Origin: Forficula auricularia
Taxonomy: Eukaryota > Arthropoda > Insecta > Dermaptera > Forficulidae
Assembly: GCA_024734495.1 (NCBI GenBank)
Contig: JALMQS010000061.1
Location: 9,342,286-9,406,285, forward strand
DNA length: 64,000 nucleotides
Direction: 5' to 3'
The notes beneath the pieces were generated by a model. The model searched no databases and was not told the DNA's origin. It was given only the letters and a program-made list of their open reading frames with translations. Below are positions 53,021-62,515 of the stretch, piece after piece. The number at the start of each line of letters is the position of its first letter. Positions within the stretch are counted from its first letter, which is position 1. The position numbers and the translations under genes were made by a program.

Positions 53021-53292
53021 TATCCTTTATTTTTGGATATTTTATTATCATCGAATATAAAGTTCTCTTAATTTAATCTAAATATCAAGTGAATAGGAAT
53101 TTAAATTATTATTATTTTATTTTATTTCATTTTATGCCTAGATTTTTAATTTTTAACCCTCCCTCCACCCCCCTTAATTTTACGTCGATATTCACCAAAC
53201 TCTAATAAGCTCTTTATCTCAATGGACCAAAACTATGTGTGAAATTTGGTTTCGATATTCACACTAGTTTTTGAGCTAGCTCGTCTACCAAA
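53021..53292. other. Intergenic, possible 5' part of family P
   Basis: TTTTTGAGCTAGCTCGTCTACC just before the P copy may belong to that element, but the other P copy is different here. Confidence 0.3.
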
Positions 53293-53568
53293 ATTTGGTC
53301 ACGCACAGACTAACGGACAGACAACCAGACAACCAGACTAACTAACAGACATTTTTAAAAAACAATTATTATCTAGAAAAATATAATTTTTTCGATGTTC
53401 ACTTATTAGAGCTTTTTTGTAGACCGAAATGCCATGGTTTCGCTCAATTTTTTTTAATCAAAATAGTTTCAGCCGTTTTTTAGATATTTCGTAAAAAAGA
53501 CGGGAAAAAACCACTTTTTTCATGCATGATTACAATACTTGTCCATACCCTATATGATAAAGTAAAAA
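53293..53568 (+). mobile_element. Family P repeat with 3' hairpin, copy 2
   Basis: ACGCACAGACTAACGGACAG to GATTACAATACTTGTCCATA, CCCTATATGATAAAGTAAAA. The hairpin is weakened (CATA..TATG) compared with 17817-17833. Otherwise close to copy 1. Confidence 0.6.
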
Positions 53569-53880
53569 TTCATTAATTTAAATAAGAAAGCGCTTAGAGA
53601 AAGTACTAATTTTGAGGGACCTAAGCATTAGTAGAGATGGAAAGAGGATGATGTTAGAGGTCATAGTGATAAAAGCATTATTATTATGGTTACTACATAC
53701 AATAGACCAAACGAATAGTAAAATAAAGAATCGTAAGTGTATAATATATCTATCACAATGGTCATTAATTACGGAGATTTGCCGTTGCCTTAAGTTTGGC
53801 TAATCACCATGTGTATTTTTTTTTTTTTGATATCACTTCAGAGATTTATTGGAATTTTTTAAAATAAAACACCCTTTAAT
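53569..53880. other. Intergenic, nothing recognised
   Basis: A 63-codon ORF (53612) without a domain. Confidence 0.4.
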
Positions 53881-53975
53881 ATATTACACTAATAAATATA
53901 CACGACGTTTAAAACACAGATGAAGGGATCAAAACGTCGTATATTTCAAAAAGTTCTAATAAACTATTTAACCAG
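53881..53975 (+). repeat. Possible degraded PLE terminus
   Basis: ACGACGTTTAAAACACAGATGAAGG, read as ACGACGTTT and CAGATGAAGGGATCAAAACG, has the layout of a PLE CTGANGA...CGAAACG end with an ACGACGTTT/AAAACGTCGT inverted repeat. Weak. Confidence 0.25.
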
Positions 53976-54089
53976 CAAATCATTAATCACTTTGTAAACA
54001 TTTCAGAGATCTATTTAATAATTAAATCAACTTCAAAAGAAGTAATTAGTTTTCGATTATATTAAAAAAAACAGCCGATCAATTAAATC

Positions 54090-54335
54090 CCGATACCCAG
54101 ACCTGTCGTCGCCATCAACTCATTCCCTTGTTTGGGAGAAATGTGTTGGCTATATCGGTAGATCAAGTAAAGAATATAAACAACATATCAACAAGTTGAC
54201 AACATATAGTTTAAACAAAGAAGGTAATTTAATTATGACAGAAATTCCATTAAATATTTATAGTAGAATAAAGATGAAAACAAAGCCTACGAAAATATAG
54301 TATCAAATACCTATACATTTAAATTAATAATAGAA
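54090..54335 (+). pseudogene. PLE GIY-YIG relic with degenerate hammerhead
   Basis: The frame near 54137 reads EKCVGYIGRSSKEYKQHINK, then LTTYSLNKEG. The YIGRS motif and following basic residues match the GIY-YIG domain. About 90 bp later GATGAAAACAAAGCCTACG, AAAATATAGTATC is a decayed form of the ribozyme-like motif followed by the AAATACCTAT spacer. Order and spacing repeat those of 34718-35357. Confidence 0.5.
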
Positions 54336-54689
54336 AAGAGAAATATACATCAATTGATATTTTTTTAAATTGGGGGTTTTTACTATTACTTTTATTACAT
54401 ATTGTATTTTTATCATTAAAAAAAAATTATCGCAAAAAACTAAAGAAAATTTTATTGACTTTTTTATGATTAAAAATTCAATAGGTCAAATATTTTTAAA
54501 AAGACTTTAAAACTCTAAAAAAAATCAAGCTAGGTGTGACGTCACCGATGTTATGTCGAAATTTTTCTAGTCGGATCCAAATTAAATAGATCATTTTTCT
54601 ACCATACAGTGTAAATTTGTTTGCATCTGTACAACCATGACATCATTAATATTTTCGAGGTAGTACTTATTTTGATAATATCTTTGAAA
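54336..54689. other. Intergenic, nothing recognised
   Basis: No supported feature. Confidence 0.4.
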
Positions 54690-55095
54690 AATTTTTGAAT
54701 AAAATAATAAAAAAATTAACTAGAAAAAACTGAATATATTTTTGAAAAGAACATAAAATCAATTTTTAAAATGTGTTTTAAACATTATCAGACAAAAAAT
54801 AAAAATTCTAAAATTCTAGCCCTTTCGACCAAACTTTTATTTTTGACCCACTCCCCCCAATTTTGGGTATTTAGTTTTTGCATCTCTATCCTTCTGGGGG
54901 TCCACATAATATGTATACAAAATTTGTTTGAGTTTGGTCTAAAGGGCTAGAATTTTCATTTTTGACCCCCTCCTTTTTTTGTCTGGATAATGTTTAAAAC
55001 ACATATAAAAAAAAATTATTTTATATTCTTTTCAAAAATATATTCATTTTTTTTTCTAGTTAATTTTTTTCATTTTTTTTATACCTCTTCCAAAT
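54690..55095. mobile_element. Family M palindromic element
   Basis: Arms AAAAAATTAACTAGAAAAAA, CTGAATATATTTTTGAAAAG and mirrored sequence near 55015-55075. The inner halves carry TTTTTGACCC and GGGCTAGAATTTT-type repeats. The element may extend to GCCCCGCCCTGTATA near 55125. The 77-codon ORF at 54990 is chance. Confidence 0.65.
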
Positions 55096-56159
55096 GTGGT
55101 AGATCTTTATGCCCCGCCCTGTATAAGAGTATTAATTTTAAGAAACACCAATTACTCCTTTTTCTTATGCAACCAAATATATTCTTAAAAATAAAACTTC
55201 ACACTGAAACTACTAGCTCTTAAAGATTTATATTGCCAGTCTGTCTGTTTAGACAAATACTATAAATTGAATTTCACTGAAATATGTGCTTTTTTATTTT
55301 CCTAGTGACCTAGTGAAAGTGCCAATGACCTATTGGCGTCCAGAATGTATATATAGGTATAAACTTACAAAGACGCCTTATTTCTAACTGTGGCTTATGA
55401 CGTACTTCCTGAAATCTAATTATACTTTCTAAACTAAAAGAATATTTTTATTTTATTTCGTACCTAACTACTTATTCTAGGGTCAAATTTTATATATTTC
55501 TTTATTTTTACGCCCATTCCTCGATTCACAAGGTTTCGCTTTTATGCGTCATTAAATTAAAAAAAAAAAATTATGATTTATTACTCTCGCCTACCTGTCG
55601 GGCGGCATTAATATTGAATACACTCAATTTTTTATTATTTTATTTTTTATCGCTCATTGTATATAAAAATGATTGAAACGTGGACAAAAATCATTATCAA
55701 CCATGATTTTTTCTGTCTAAAAATACATAAAAAAAAATTAGTAATACAAAACAAAGTACGTGTTATTTTGAGGTTACGTTTCTGCTTACTGATAATTGTT
55801 TTATTGAATACGAATAAACAATCGTCGTGTGTGGTCATAATTGAAAACGATCGCAGAATAAGGCGATCGGTCCTAGTTATATTGAATAATTTGTTCGTGT
55901 TCAATAATGATTATAATTAATTATGTGTGATTTCAACAACATTTCAACCCTTAATAATATTATTCACAAAATTACAAGTTTTAAGAGCTACATGAGTTAT
56001 ATAATCAATGATTTTACAATATTCAAATTTAAAAGGGTGAAAAGGGAAAAATAAAATTTGAGGAAAAAATTTCAAGACTCGTTAATCTGTTAATTAATAA
56101 TTATAAATGATAAATAATTAAATTTAGACATTCAATTCAATTTAATATTTAGAGCCAAT
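55096..56159. other. Intergenic, overlapping spurious ORFs
   Basis: Two opposed 85-87 codon ORFs (55647-55920) overlap and lack domains. ATTGAAACGTGGACAAAAATC recurs at 57930, and ATTATAATTAATTATGTGTG recurs in family C, so the stretch is made of repeats. Confidence 0.45.
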
Positions 56160-56285
56160 AACTAATTAAAACTTAGGGAACGCTGTGTAGGCTTATAGTT
56201 AAACATTTTTTAATTTTAATATGTTGGAGTTGGTGGTGTTTCACACAGGCTGATTTTGAAACACCACCAACTTCAACAGCAGAGG
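56160..56285. mobile_element. GTTTCAC-family remnant 6
   Basis: CTTAGGGAACGCTGTGTAGG and GTTGGTGGTGTTTCACACAG, then TTTTGAAACACCACCAACTT. The inner hairpin stem (GTTGGTGGTGTTTCA and mirror) is strong. Confidence 0.6.
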
Positions 56286-56357
56286 ACATCTACACTCATC
56301 CAAATCTAACCAACCATTACTTAATATCTACTCGTATATTCTATATTTATTCTATTT

Positions 56358-56742
56358 CTATATATATGTTGCAGTAAAAACCCGTTTATTAGTAAGAACG
56401 CGTTTCGCTGAATACCTTTATGGCAACTAGAGTTTACTGATGTTGGTTGTGTTTGGTTTAAAAGTCTAGAATCTTCATTTTTAATCTTCCGTCTCATTTC
56501 GTGTGTTTATTTTCAAAAAAATTTAAACGAAAATTTCAAAATCCCCTACAACTTTTCTTCTAATTTTTGATATTTTTGTTTAAAAATTTTTGAAAATAAA
56601 TACACGAAATGAGGCGGAAGGTCAAAAATGAAGATTCTAGACCTTTTAACCAAACTCAACCAACATCAGTAAACTCTAGTTGCCGTTTTAACTAGTAAGA
56701 ACGCGGTCTTACTAAAAATAGGTTTTTACTGCAACATATATA
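56358..56742. mobile_element. Palindromic MITE, 385 bp
   Basis: Nearly the whole element is one inverted repeat. It starts ATATGTTGCAGTAAAAACC and contains GTAAGAACGCG, CAACTAGAGTTTACTGATGT and AAATGAGGCGGAAGGTC-type blocks, all mirrored. The flanks are TATA-rich, compatible with a TA duplication. Shares TTTGGT..AAAAGTCTAGAAT with family M. Confidence 0.75.
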
Positions 56743-57724
56743 TAAAACCAACAAATCCATTGAATATAGTGAAAAAATTCAAAATAAATTCGTGATAAAA
56801 GTGAAACTTTTTAAGACTAGCTACGCTGTTTGCAGGTTCAGTGAATTAATTATTTGAAATGACAAATATCTAAATTTAATTTTTATTTAGATTTAATTAT
56901 TTTCTTATAAAATATATGCTCGCCAGTTAGTCATAGCAAATAAATGTTTTTTTTTTTTTTTTTTTTTGAATTTTAGTGAAATCAGGTAATTAAAGAGCTC
57001 AGGCTCGATTTCCGAGGGGGTGAAAATCTTATATGGTATATACAAACATAATACATTCCATCTCTAGAAGACAATATCTTGTGATTTTCTTTGACATTTA
57101 AAGTCTACTTCTATTAGCAATTAGAACATTTATAGAAATATATCGAGTTTAATTATTTCTAAACATTTCCAAATTCTTTAATTAATTGAATATTCTCTCT
57201 ATATATAATATAATAACGAGTATCCATTTAGTCCAAGTGCAATAGTCAAAAGGCCGTTACTAGAATAATTGAAATTAGGAAATTAACTTCTACTAGTCTA
57301 AAACAGGTCTGAACTTGTATTTTTCTTAAACAGGTCGGGACATGTATTTAGAATCCTTTACTTAGCTGCTTTAAAGGAAGAGAGATCATTCTATCCGCTC
57401 TTTTTTTAGTAATTTTTCTAGATTAAATACTTTAAATAATTTTTTATTTAAACAGTTCCCCTTCATTATTCCTCCAGTGGAGCCTATTTTATATTTAAGA
57501 GCAGATTTTTTTAATGAAATATGTAAATTTTTATATATTTCTGGAGAATTAATATAATAATTTGCTTAAATATATTTCTAATTATTTATCAATTTGGCCA
57601 CTATAAAATTAGTAGATGGCAGCACTTGATGGCAACGCCTGTATATAGACAACCTTATTAGACGATGAAAAATTGCATTTGTCAGGGTTTGATTAGAGAC
57701 GTGAGCTGCCAGTCATCTACGATC
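56743..57724. other. Intergenic, nothing recognised
   Basis: Includes a T-run at 56949-56967. No gene or element end. Confidence 0.4.
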
Positions 57725-57895
57725 GTTTATGTAGCTAGCTTGCTATAAAAACAAAGCGAATTTTTTATATGCAATCGAGTAATTAAGCCATAAGAAATAA
57801 CAGATAAAATATTTATAATTAAAAAGACTGATGATGGAGGCCAAACCTTCGAAACTCTAGTCTCTAACAAATAATTTAATGCTATGAATTGAATT
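57725..57895 (+). mobile_element. PLE terminal repeat with hammerhead-like motif
   Basis: TAGCTAGCTTGCTATAAAAA, GATAAAATATTTATAATTAA, then the motif and TCTAACAAATAATTTAATG. Close to 30235-30400. The tail is absent, so it is truncated. Confidence 0.65.
57834..57866 (+). ncRNA. Hammerhead-ribozyme-like motif
   Basis: CTGATGA (57838-57844), T, stem II GGAGG/CCTTC (one G-T wobble) with loop CCAAA, GAAAC, TCTA, GTC (57860-57862). Core boxes intact. Confidence 0.6.
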
Positions 57896-57999
57896 GTTTT
57901 TTTGATCATTACTGTGTTTAAACATTTCTGAAACGTGGAGAAAAATCATTATTAACCATGGTTTCTTTTCTATCTACATATTTAAGTTTGTCTCTAGAT

Positions 58000-58850
58000 C
58001 AGTATTTCCCAACCTTTTTTATGGCATGGCCCACCTAACCCTTTCTAAAATTCTTATGCCCCATTTTGAAAATTGCTTAAATGCTTATAAAAGACCTAAT
58101 TTTTTTGTTATTTGTATAAAAATATAGAATTTTGTTGATTAGTATTTTGTATGGTTTAATTATATTCTATATCTTGCTTTTGCTACTTACTATCAAATTT
58201 TCTTAACTATTTTTTTTTTAAATACGAGTAACTAATTTTGTAGATTTTTATACTTAAACTAAAACTAAATTTAATTAGTTACTTTGAGCTTATCTGTTTT
58301 GTTTTCTTCTTCTTTATTATTATTTTTGTTTTTATGTGAATCCTAAGATAATTTACTAATTTTATTTATTTACTTATTTTAATTTTAAGGGAAAAAGATC
58401 TAAAAATACATAAAAAAAATTCCTACCAAAAATAAATTACCTATATGTTCAAATTAATTTAAAATGAAGTGGAGTCAACGTAGACTAACCTTTCAGCTGT
58501 TTAAGACCTGTATCCACAGATACGTTCGGCCCCTGCCCAGTCAATAAAATTCCCTCTTCTTCTTTTCACGATGGAGGGGCCAACTCAAGCCTTTAGGGGA
58601 TACACCTTTTCGCTGTAACTCCTTCTCTCATCATTTTCATTAAAAAAAGATGCATTTTTAAATGTGGCATATGACACATTTTCCCCACCTCAAAATAACA
58701 TGTTTTCCATTTTAAAATTTTTCTTCTTTTTAATTCTTTGCATTCGATAGGCTCGGCTAGGGACTGAAAGTCGCCATAGGCTTAAGCTCTGGTCGAGTTC
58801 ATTTTCGAATTGACCCCTGTGGGGCGTGGGCCCCATGTTGGGAAACACTG
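58000..58850. mobile_element. hAT-like element, 851 bp, with nested family G repeat
   Basis: Ends CAGTATTTCCCAACCTTTTT and, inward from the right, CAGTGTTTCCCAACATGGGG, classic hAT termini. GGCATGGCCCACC on the left pairs with the GGGGCGTGGGCCCCA region on the right. Flanks CTCTAGAT and ACCTAGAG match 5/8. No transposase. A family G copy in minus orientation lies inside. Confidence 0.75.
58495..58645 (-). repeat. Dispersed repeat family G, copy 6, nested in hAT
   Basis: The minus strand reads GAGAGAAGGAGTTACAGCG, CCCCTAAAGGCTTGAGTTGG, CCCCTCCATCGTGAAAAGAA and GTATCTGTGGATACAGGTC, then CTTAAACAGCTGAAAGG. It confirms that the short and long G forms are one family. Confidence 0.7.
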
Positions 58851-58976
58851 ACCTAGAGTGTACATGAGAGATTTTAGTTAATCTTTTTACAGATATTGGT
58901 TTAAAAATAAACAATAAATCAATCAAAATGCAAATATAACTCTGTTCAGAAAATATGAAAAAACAACTGAGGGTTG

Positions 58977-59235
58977 CTGGAATAGTGGTTGATAAGAAGA
59001 GTGAGATTAACTAAGGGTTTGTTATGAGTACTGCTGGATTTCCAGGTTCAAGCAGCCGTGCGTTGAGCGGAAACCTGGATGTGACATCCGGTTGGATAAC
59101 TGAATCTCGTAATTATCCCAAGCTTAATCACTACAAATGATATGAAATTGAAGAATTATCAATTAATTTGATTGTCTGAAGTGATAGAATTTCACAACTT
59201 ACAAAAGTATTAGCTATAGAATAATAGCTAAATAG
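58977..59235 (+). repeat. Dispersed repeat family Y, copy 2
   Basis: Matches 29895-30150 (TGGTTGATAAGAAGAGTGAG, GATGTGACATCCGGTTGGAT). About 80-85% similar by eye. Confidence 0.65.
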
Positions 59236-60424
59236 TAAGTATATTTTAATTTTTATTTCCATTATACAACTATAATCCATGAGGTCAAGACCCACCTAGG
59301 GTTGTAGACCCGAAGAGTAAGTAAGCAATTATTATACAACAAATTGAAACAATCATCATGCTAATAGTAATAGATATAATAGGTATATCGAAACAGCGGA
59401 GATGTTCTGTGTTTGGAAATCGACTGAATTGGATAAAGCTGGATTTCCTTTTCGTTTTATTGCTCTAATAAGAATTGCATCCAGGATCGCAAAGATTATT
59501 TAGAAGATCCTCTTCACAGATGCGAGTTATAAACGAGACAGGGCGAATTTTAACTTTATAGAGCGTAAAAATTTAAGTGGGAGTAAAATAGCCTCTCATC
59601 CTGAATAGTAAGCCAAGTTTGCATATAGCAATAAAAAACAAAACAAAAAAACTTAACAATTTATTAATTTAATAGAATCGTAGTTTAAATCAATTCATTA
59701 TAAATACAAAGCAACACGTTGTTTTGATTTGAAAACAGAATATACTACCTAATGCTTATTTATAGAAAAGTTCGATCACGAAAGAACTAAAAAATTAAAG
59801 CTCAAAGCGTGTTTAAAAAGTCAGTCAATTGGTTTTTGTTTTATTTTTGAATCTACCAGAATGTCGTGTTTTTGCTGGGTGGGGTAATTTGCCGTTTATA
59901 CAAGAATGTCAACCAATGCAGATAAAACAACCCCTTGTATGAATTGAGCATGTGTCAGAAATGGAAAACAACACCCCAACACGTCCTGTCACCTGAAGAA
60001 ACAGCTTTTATTAAAATCATTAAGTGACAACTCGATTCCAAGAGGAAGCCGACACCACCATATCTATGCTAGTCTATTTTATCAACAGATATTTTAGCTC
60101 AAACCACCTACACGTCTTTTATTGTATATTCTCATCCGATTTAAATTTTTGCTCCACTTTTGATTCAAATTATTTGAAAATTAAAAGTAGGTATTAAAAT
60201 TTCATTTGAATTTGATATTATTGGAAAAAAATTTTCAGCGTGTTTTCGACTTAATCCGTGTTGTTATGGATCATCTTTACCACGAGTCAGAAGCTAATTC
60301 CATTAACATAAAAACATATGCTTAAAAGTAAGACAAGAAAAATAACCATGGTTAATAATTTATGAGCAGTATGTTAACAGTATTATGAGTATTTTGATTA
60401 TTTATGTCCATCATCGATTAAATT
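59236..60424. other. Intergenic; one possible LINE tail
   Basis: GGTTGTAGACCCGAAGAGTA, AGTAAGC (about 59300-59330) resembles a LINE 3' end with a GTAA-type tail, but it is too short to assign. Otherwise no feature, including the GC-richer 59860-60060 stretch. Confidence 0.35.
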
Positions 60425-60660
60425 AATAAGTTGTTGTAGGGAAATAAGGACAATAGCTTATGCAAGTATTTTTTATTTTATGCCAAGGAAATTATTTTCA
60501 ATCTGTGCCTATATGTGTTTGCTAAGAATGAATATTTATAAAATAACAAATATGCAAAGAAACTAATTTGTTTGAGCCCTGAGAAAGTTAACAAAGTTGA
60601 CGAAACGTTGGCATAAGCTATTGTCCTTATTTCCCTACAACAACTTATTAAGTATTATGA
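60425..60660. mobile_element. Fold-back with PLE-type end, class 5
   Basis: Arms ATAAGTTGTTGTAGGGAAAT, AAGGACAATAGCTTATGC and mirror (60425-60464, 60615-60655). Next to the right arm, CCTGAGAAAGTTAACAAAGT, TGACGAAACG contains a six-pair stem (GTTAAC/GTTGAC) followed by GAAACG, the general PLE end layout. Confidence 0.6.
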
Positions 60661-61761
60661 ATCTTATTGTGAGTTTCAAAGCGAATGCGTTTAATTATAT
60701 TTTGAAAAATTTACTTTCAAACTGACGCGTTTTTACTTTCTCTAAGGTCATTTAAAGAAATGAATACACGTGGGATACTCTAAAGTCGGAATTTATTCTC
60801 AAGAATTTGAAAATCAGATATAGATATCGAAACGTTGTTCAGTCTGATGAGATTATCCATTAAAACTCTGAAATTTATTTACTATTACACGTTATCAAAT
60901 ATTTATCACGGGAGAACTGTCGAAAGAACCAATCAAAGTAGATAACTATAATATTTATATGGTTTTCATACGGTGTGAATTTATCATCAATCAATGAGAT
61001 GAAAATTGCATCCAAGCTATGTTCCATTTTGCAAGTGCTTGGAAATCAGCCCATAAATTCACAGTTCCATTTACCACTTGAGTGGAGAGTGCGATAATTA
61101 ATAGTCAAATCAACGAAGATGAAAAATAAATCGTGTTTAAAATGCTAAACGAATCGAACTCATCACCTATAGTTTCGAATTTTTATTAAACTACCTTAAT
61201 ATAACTTATCTTTTAGGCATTCGATTTCCACAAAATTTATAGACCATAAACAGAGGGTTAAATCTTACAAAAAGCAAGTATTACGCTCTCAGTCAAAATT
61301 TTATAAGGAATTCACAAGCACTTGAAAACGATTATAGAAATAGATGTCAAAACTTTGTGCATATATGATGACAAAAATGTCTTGGTGGTTTCAGTCAAAA
61401 CTCATCTATTTTAGTATCTGTAAAATTGAAATGTTGCGAGAAAATGTATTTTCAAATTTCTATATAAAAGGTCAAGAGTAAGATCTAGTCATGGCTACAA
61501 AAACTGGCTACCAGATCAGAGAAGAATAGCTGGTTTGTATAGCCAATTATAACCGCGAACACTATTATGTACTTGGGACTTCATCTAAGCTTAAATACGA
61601 TATCTGAATGAATCGAAATATTCCAAAAGTATACAGTGTCTAAAAGACGAACTGGTTAATCTTAACTGAAGATTAACTTTAGTTAAAACATGCGTTGGCT
61701 CTAACTTGGAATGGTTCCAACACATATGTAACGTCATCAGAAGATTTAGCACAATTTTTGT
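60661..61761. other. Intergenic, nothing recognised
   Basis: No supported feature. Confidence 0.45.
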
Positions 61762-61985
61762 TTAATGATATTAATGCAAGAAGATGTTGCACCAAAAAGG
61801 CGCAACCCGAGGTGAAAAGAAGAAGAAGAAAAGAAATACATTTCAGGGATTGGTTCGAAGTCTAAGGTAGGTACCTCCAGATGTGGGTCTTAAAAGACTG
61901 AAGGCTATATGTCGCAAGAATGATGAATTCGGGAAAAGAGTTCCAGTTTCTAGAAGTCATAGAATTTCACTTAAAATAGACAAAA
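61762..61985. repeat. Dispersed repeat family G, copy 7
   Basis: GATATTAATGCAAGAAGATG, TTGCACCAAAAAGGCGCAAC, GGGTCTTAAAAGACTGAAGG and AAGAGTTCCAGTTTCTAGAA. Long form. Confidence 0.65.
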
Positions 61986-62044
61986 GGTTATTGATCAAAT
62001 AACCCTGCAGTTTTCATTCTTTAATCCATTTAAATTATAGTAAT

Positions 62045-62090
62045 TAATAGAGATTGTGGTGTTGGTGCAAGGTGAAACATCTTTACAAGT
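62045..62090. mobile_element. GTTTCAC-family end remnant 7
   Basis: GATTGTGGTGTTGGTGCAAG, GTGAAACATCTT matches one end of 49008-49075. Single end only. Confidence 0.45.
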
Positions 62091-62317
62091 GACCTAGAAA
62101 TCTTAACTCATAGTAAATGAATATTGCATATAATATTTATTTACTTTTATCTTTATTAAGTTATAGTGTTGACAGCTTACTCGGGGTACCCCTGTTTTCA
62201 TAAAACAGATAACATGGTCGGCCTCAATAGTACAGAGAACAAAAAATAGTGAGATTGCTGAAAAGCCTTATCTGCTCAGGTAAAATATATATATGTTCAT
62301 TGAGGTTTCCGCGGATG

Positions 62318-62415
62318 GGTTCTATGTCATTAGAGATTTTTCGGGTTTCTCCGCCTGGGTTTGAGAGTTTTTCTCAAACCCAAGAGGAAAAACCCGTAAA
62401 ATCTCTAATGACATA
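62318..62415. repeat. Strong hairpin
   Basis: TGTCATTAGAGATTTTTCGG, GTTTCTCCGCCTGGGTTTGA, loop GAGTTTTTC, mirrored to ATCTCTAATGACA. A stem of about 44 bp with few mismatches. The 66-codon ORF at 62249 reads through it. It lies beside a GC-rich block. Confidence 0.8.
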
Positions 62416-62515
62416 TATACCTATAGGCCTTCGGCGGCCCTCTTGCTAGCCAGGGGGATCACCCTCTGGACCCCCTCTGGACCCCCACGCACATCCCCAC
62501 CCCAATGTACAGAAA
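62416..62515. other. GC-rich block with CTTGCTAG
   Basis: GGCCTTCGGCGGCCCTCTTG, CTAGCCAGGGGGATCACCCT, CTGGACCCCCTCTGGACCCC. GGCC..GGCC can form a small hairpin before CTCTTGCTAG. Shares CCTCTTGCTAG and GGACC-rich sequence with 38474-38556. The hairpin-CTAG order recalls Helitron 3' ends; unproven. Confidence 0.35.

Noticed and set aside
55647..55920. Overlapping ORFs of 85 and 87 codons on opposite strands
   Set aside because: Composed of repeat pieces found at 32.9 and 57.9 kb; no domain.
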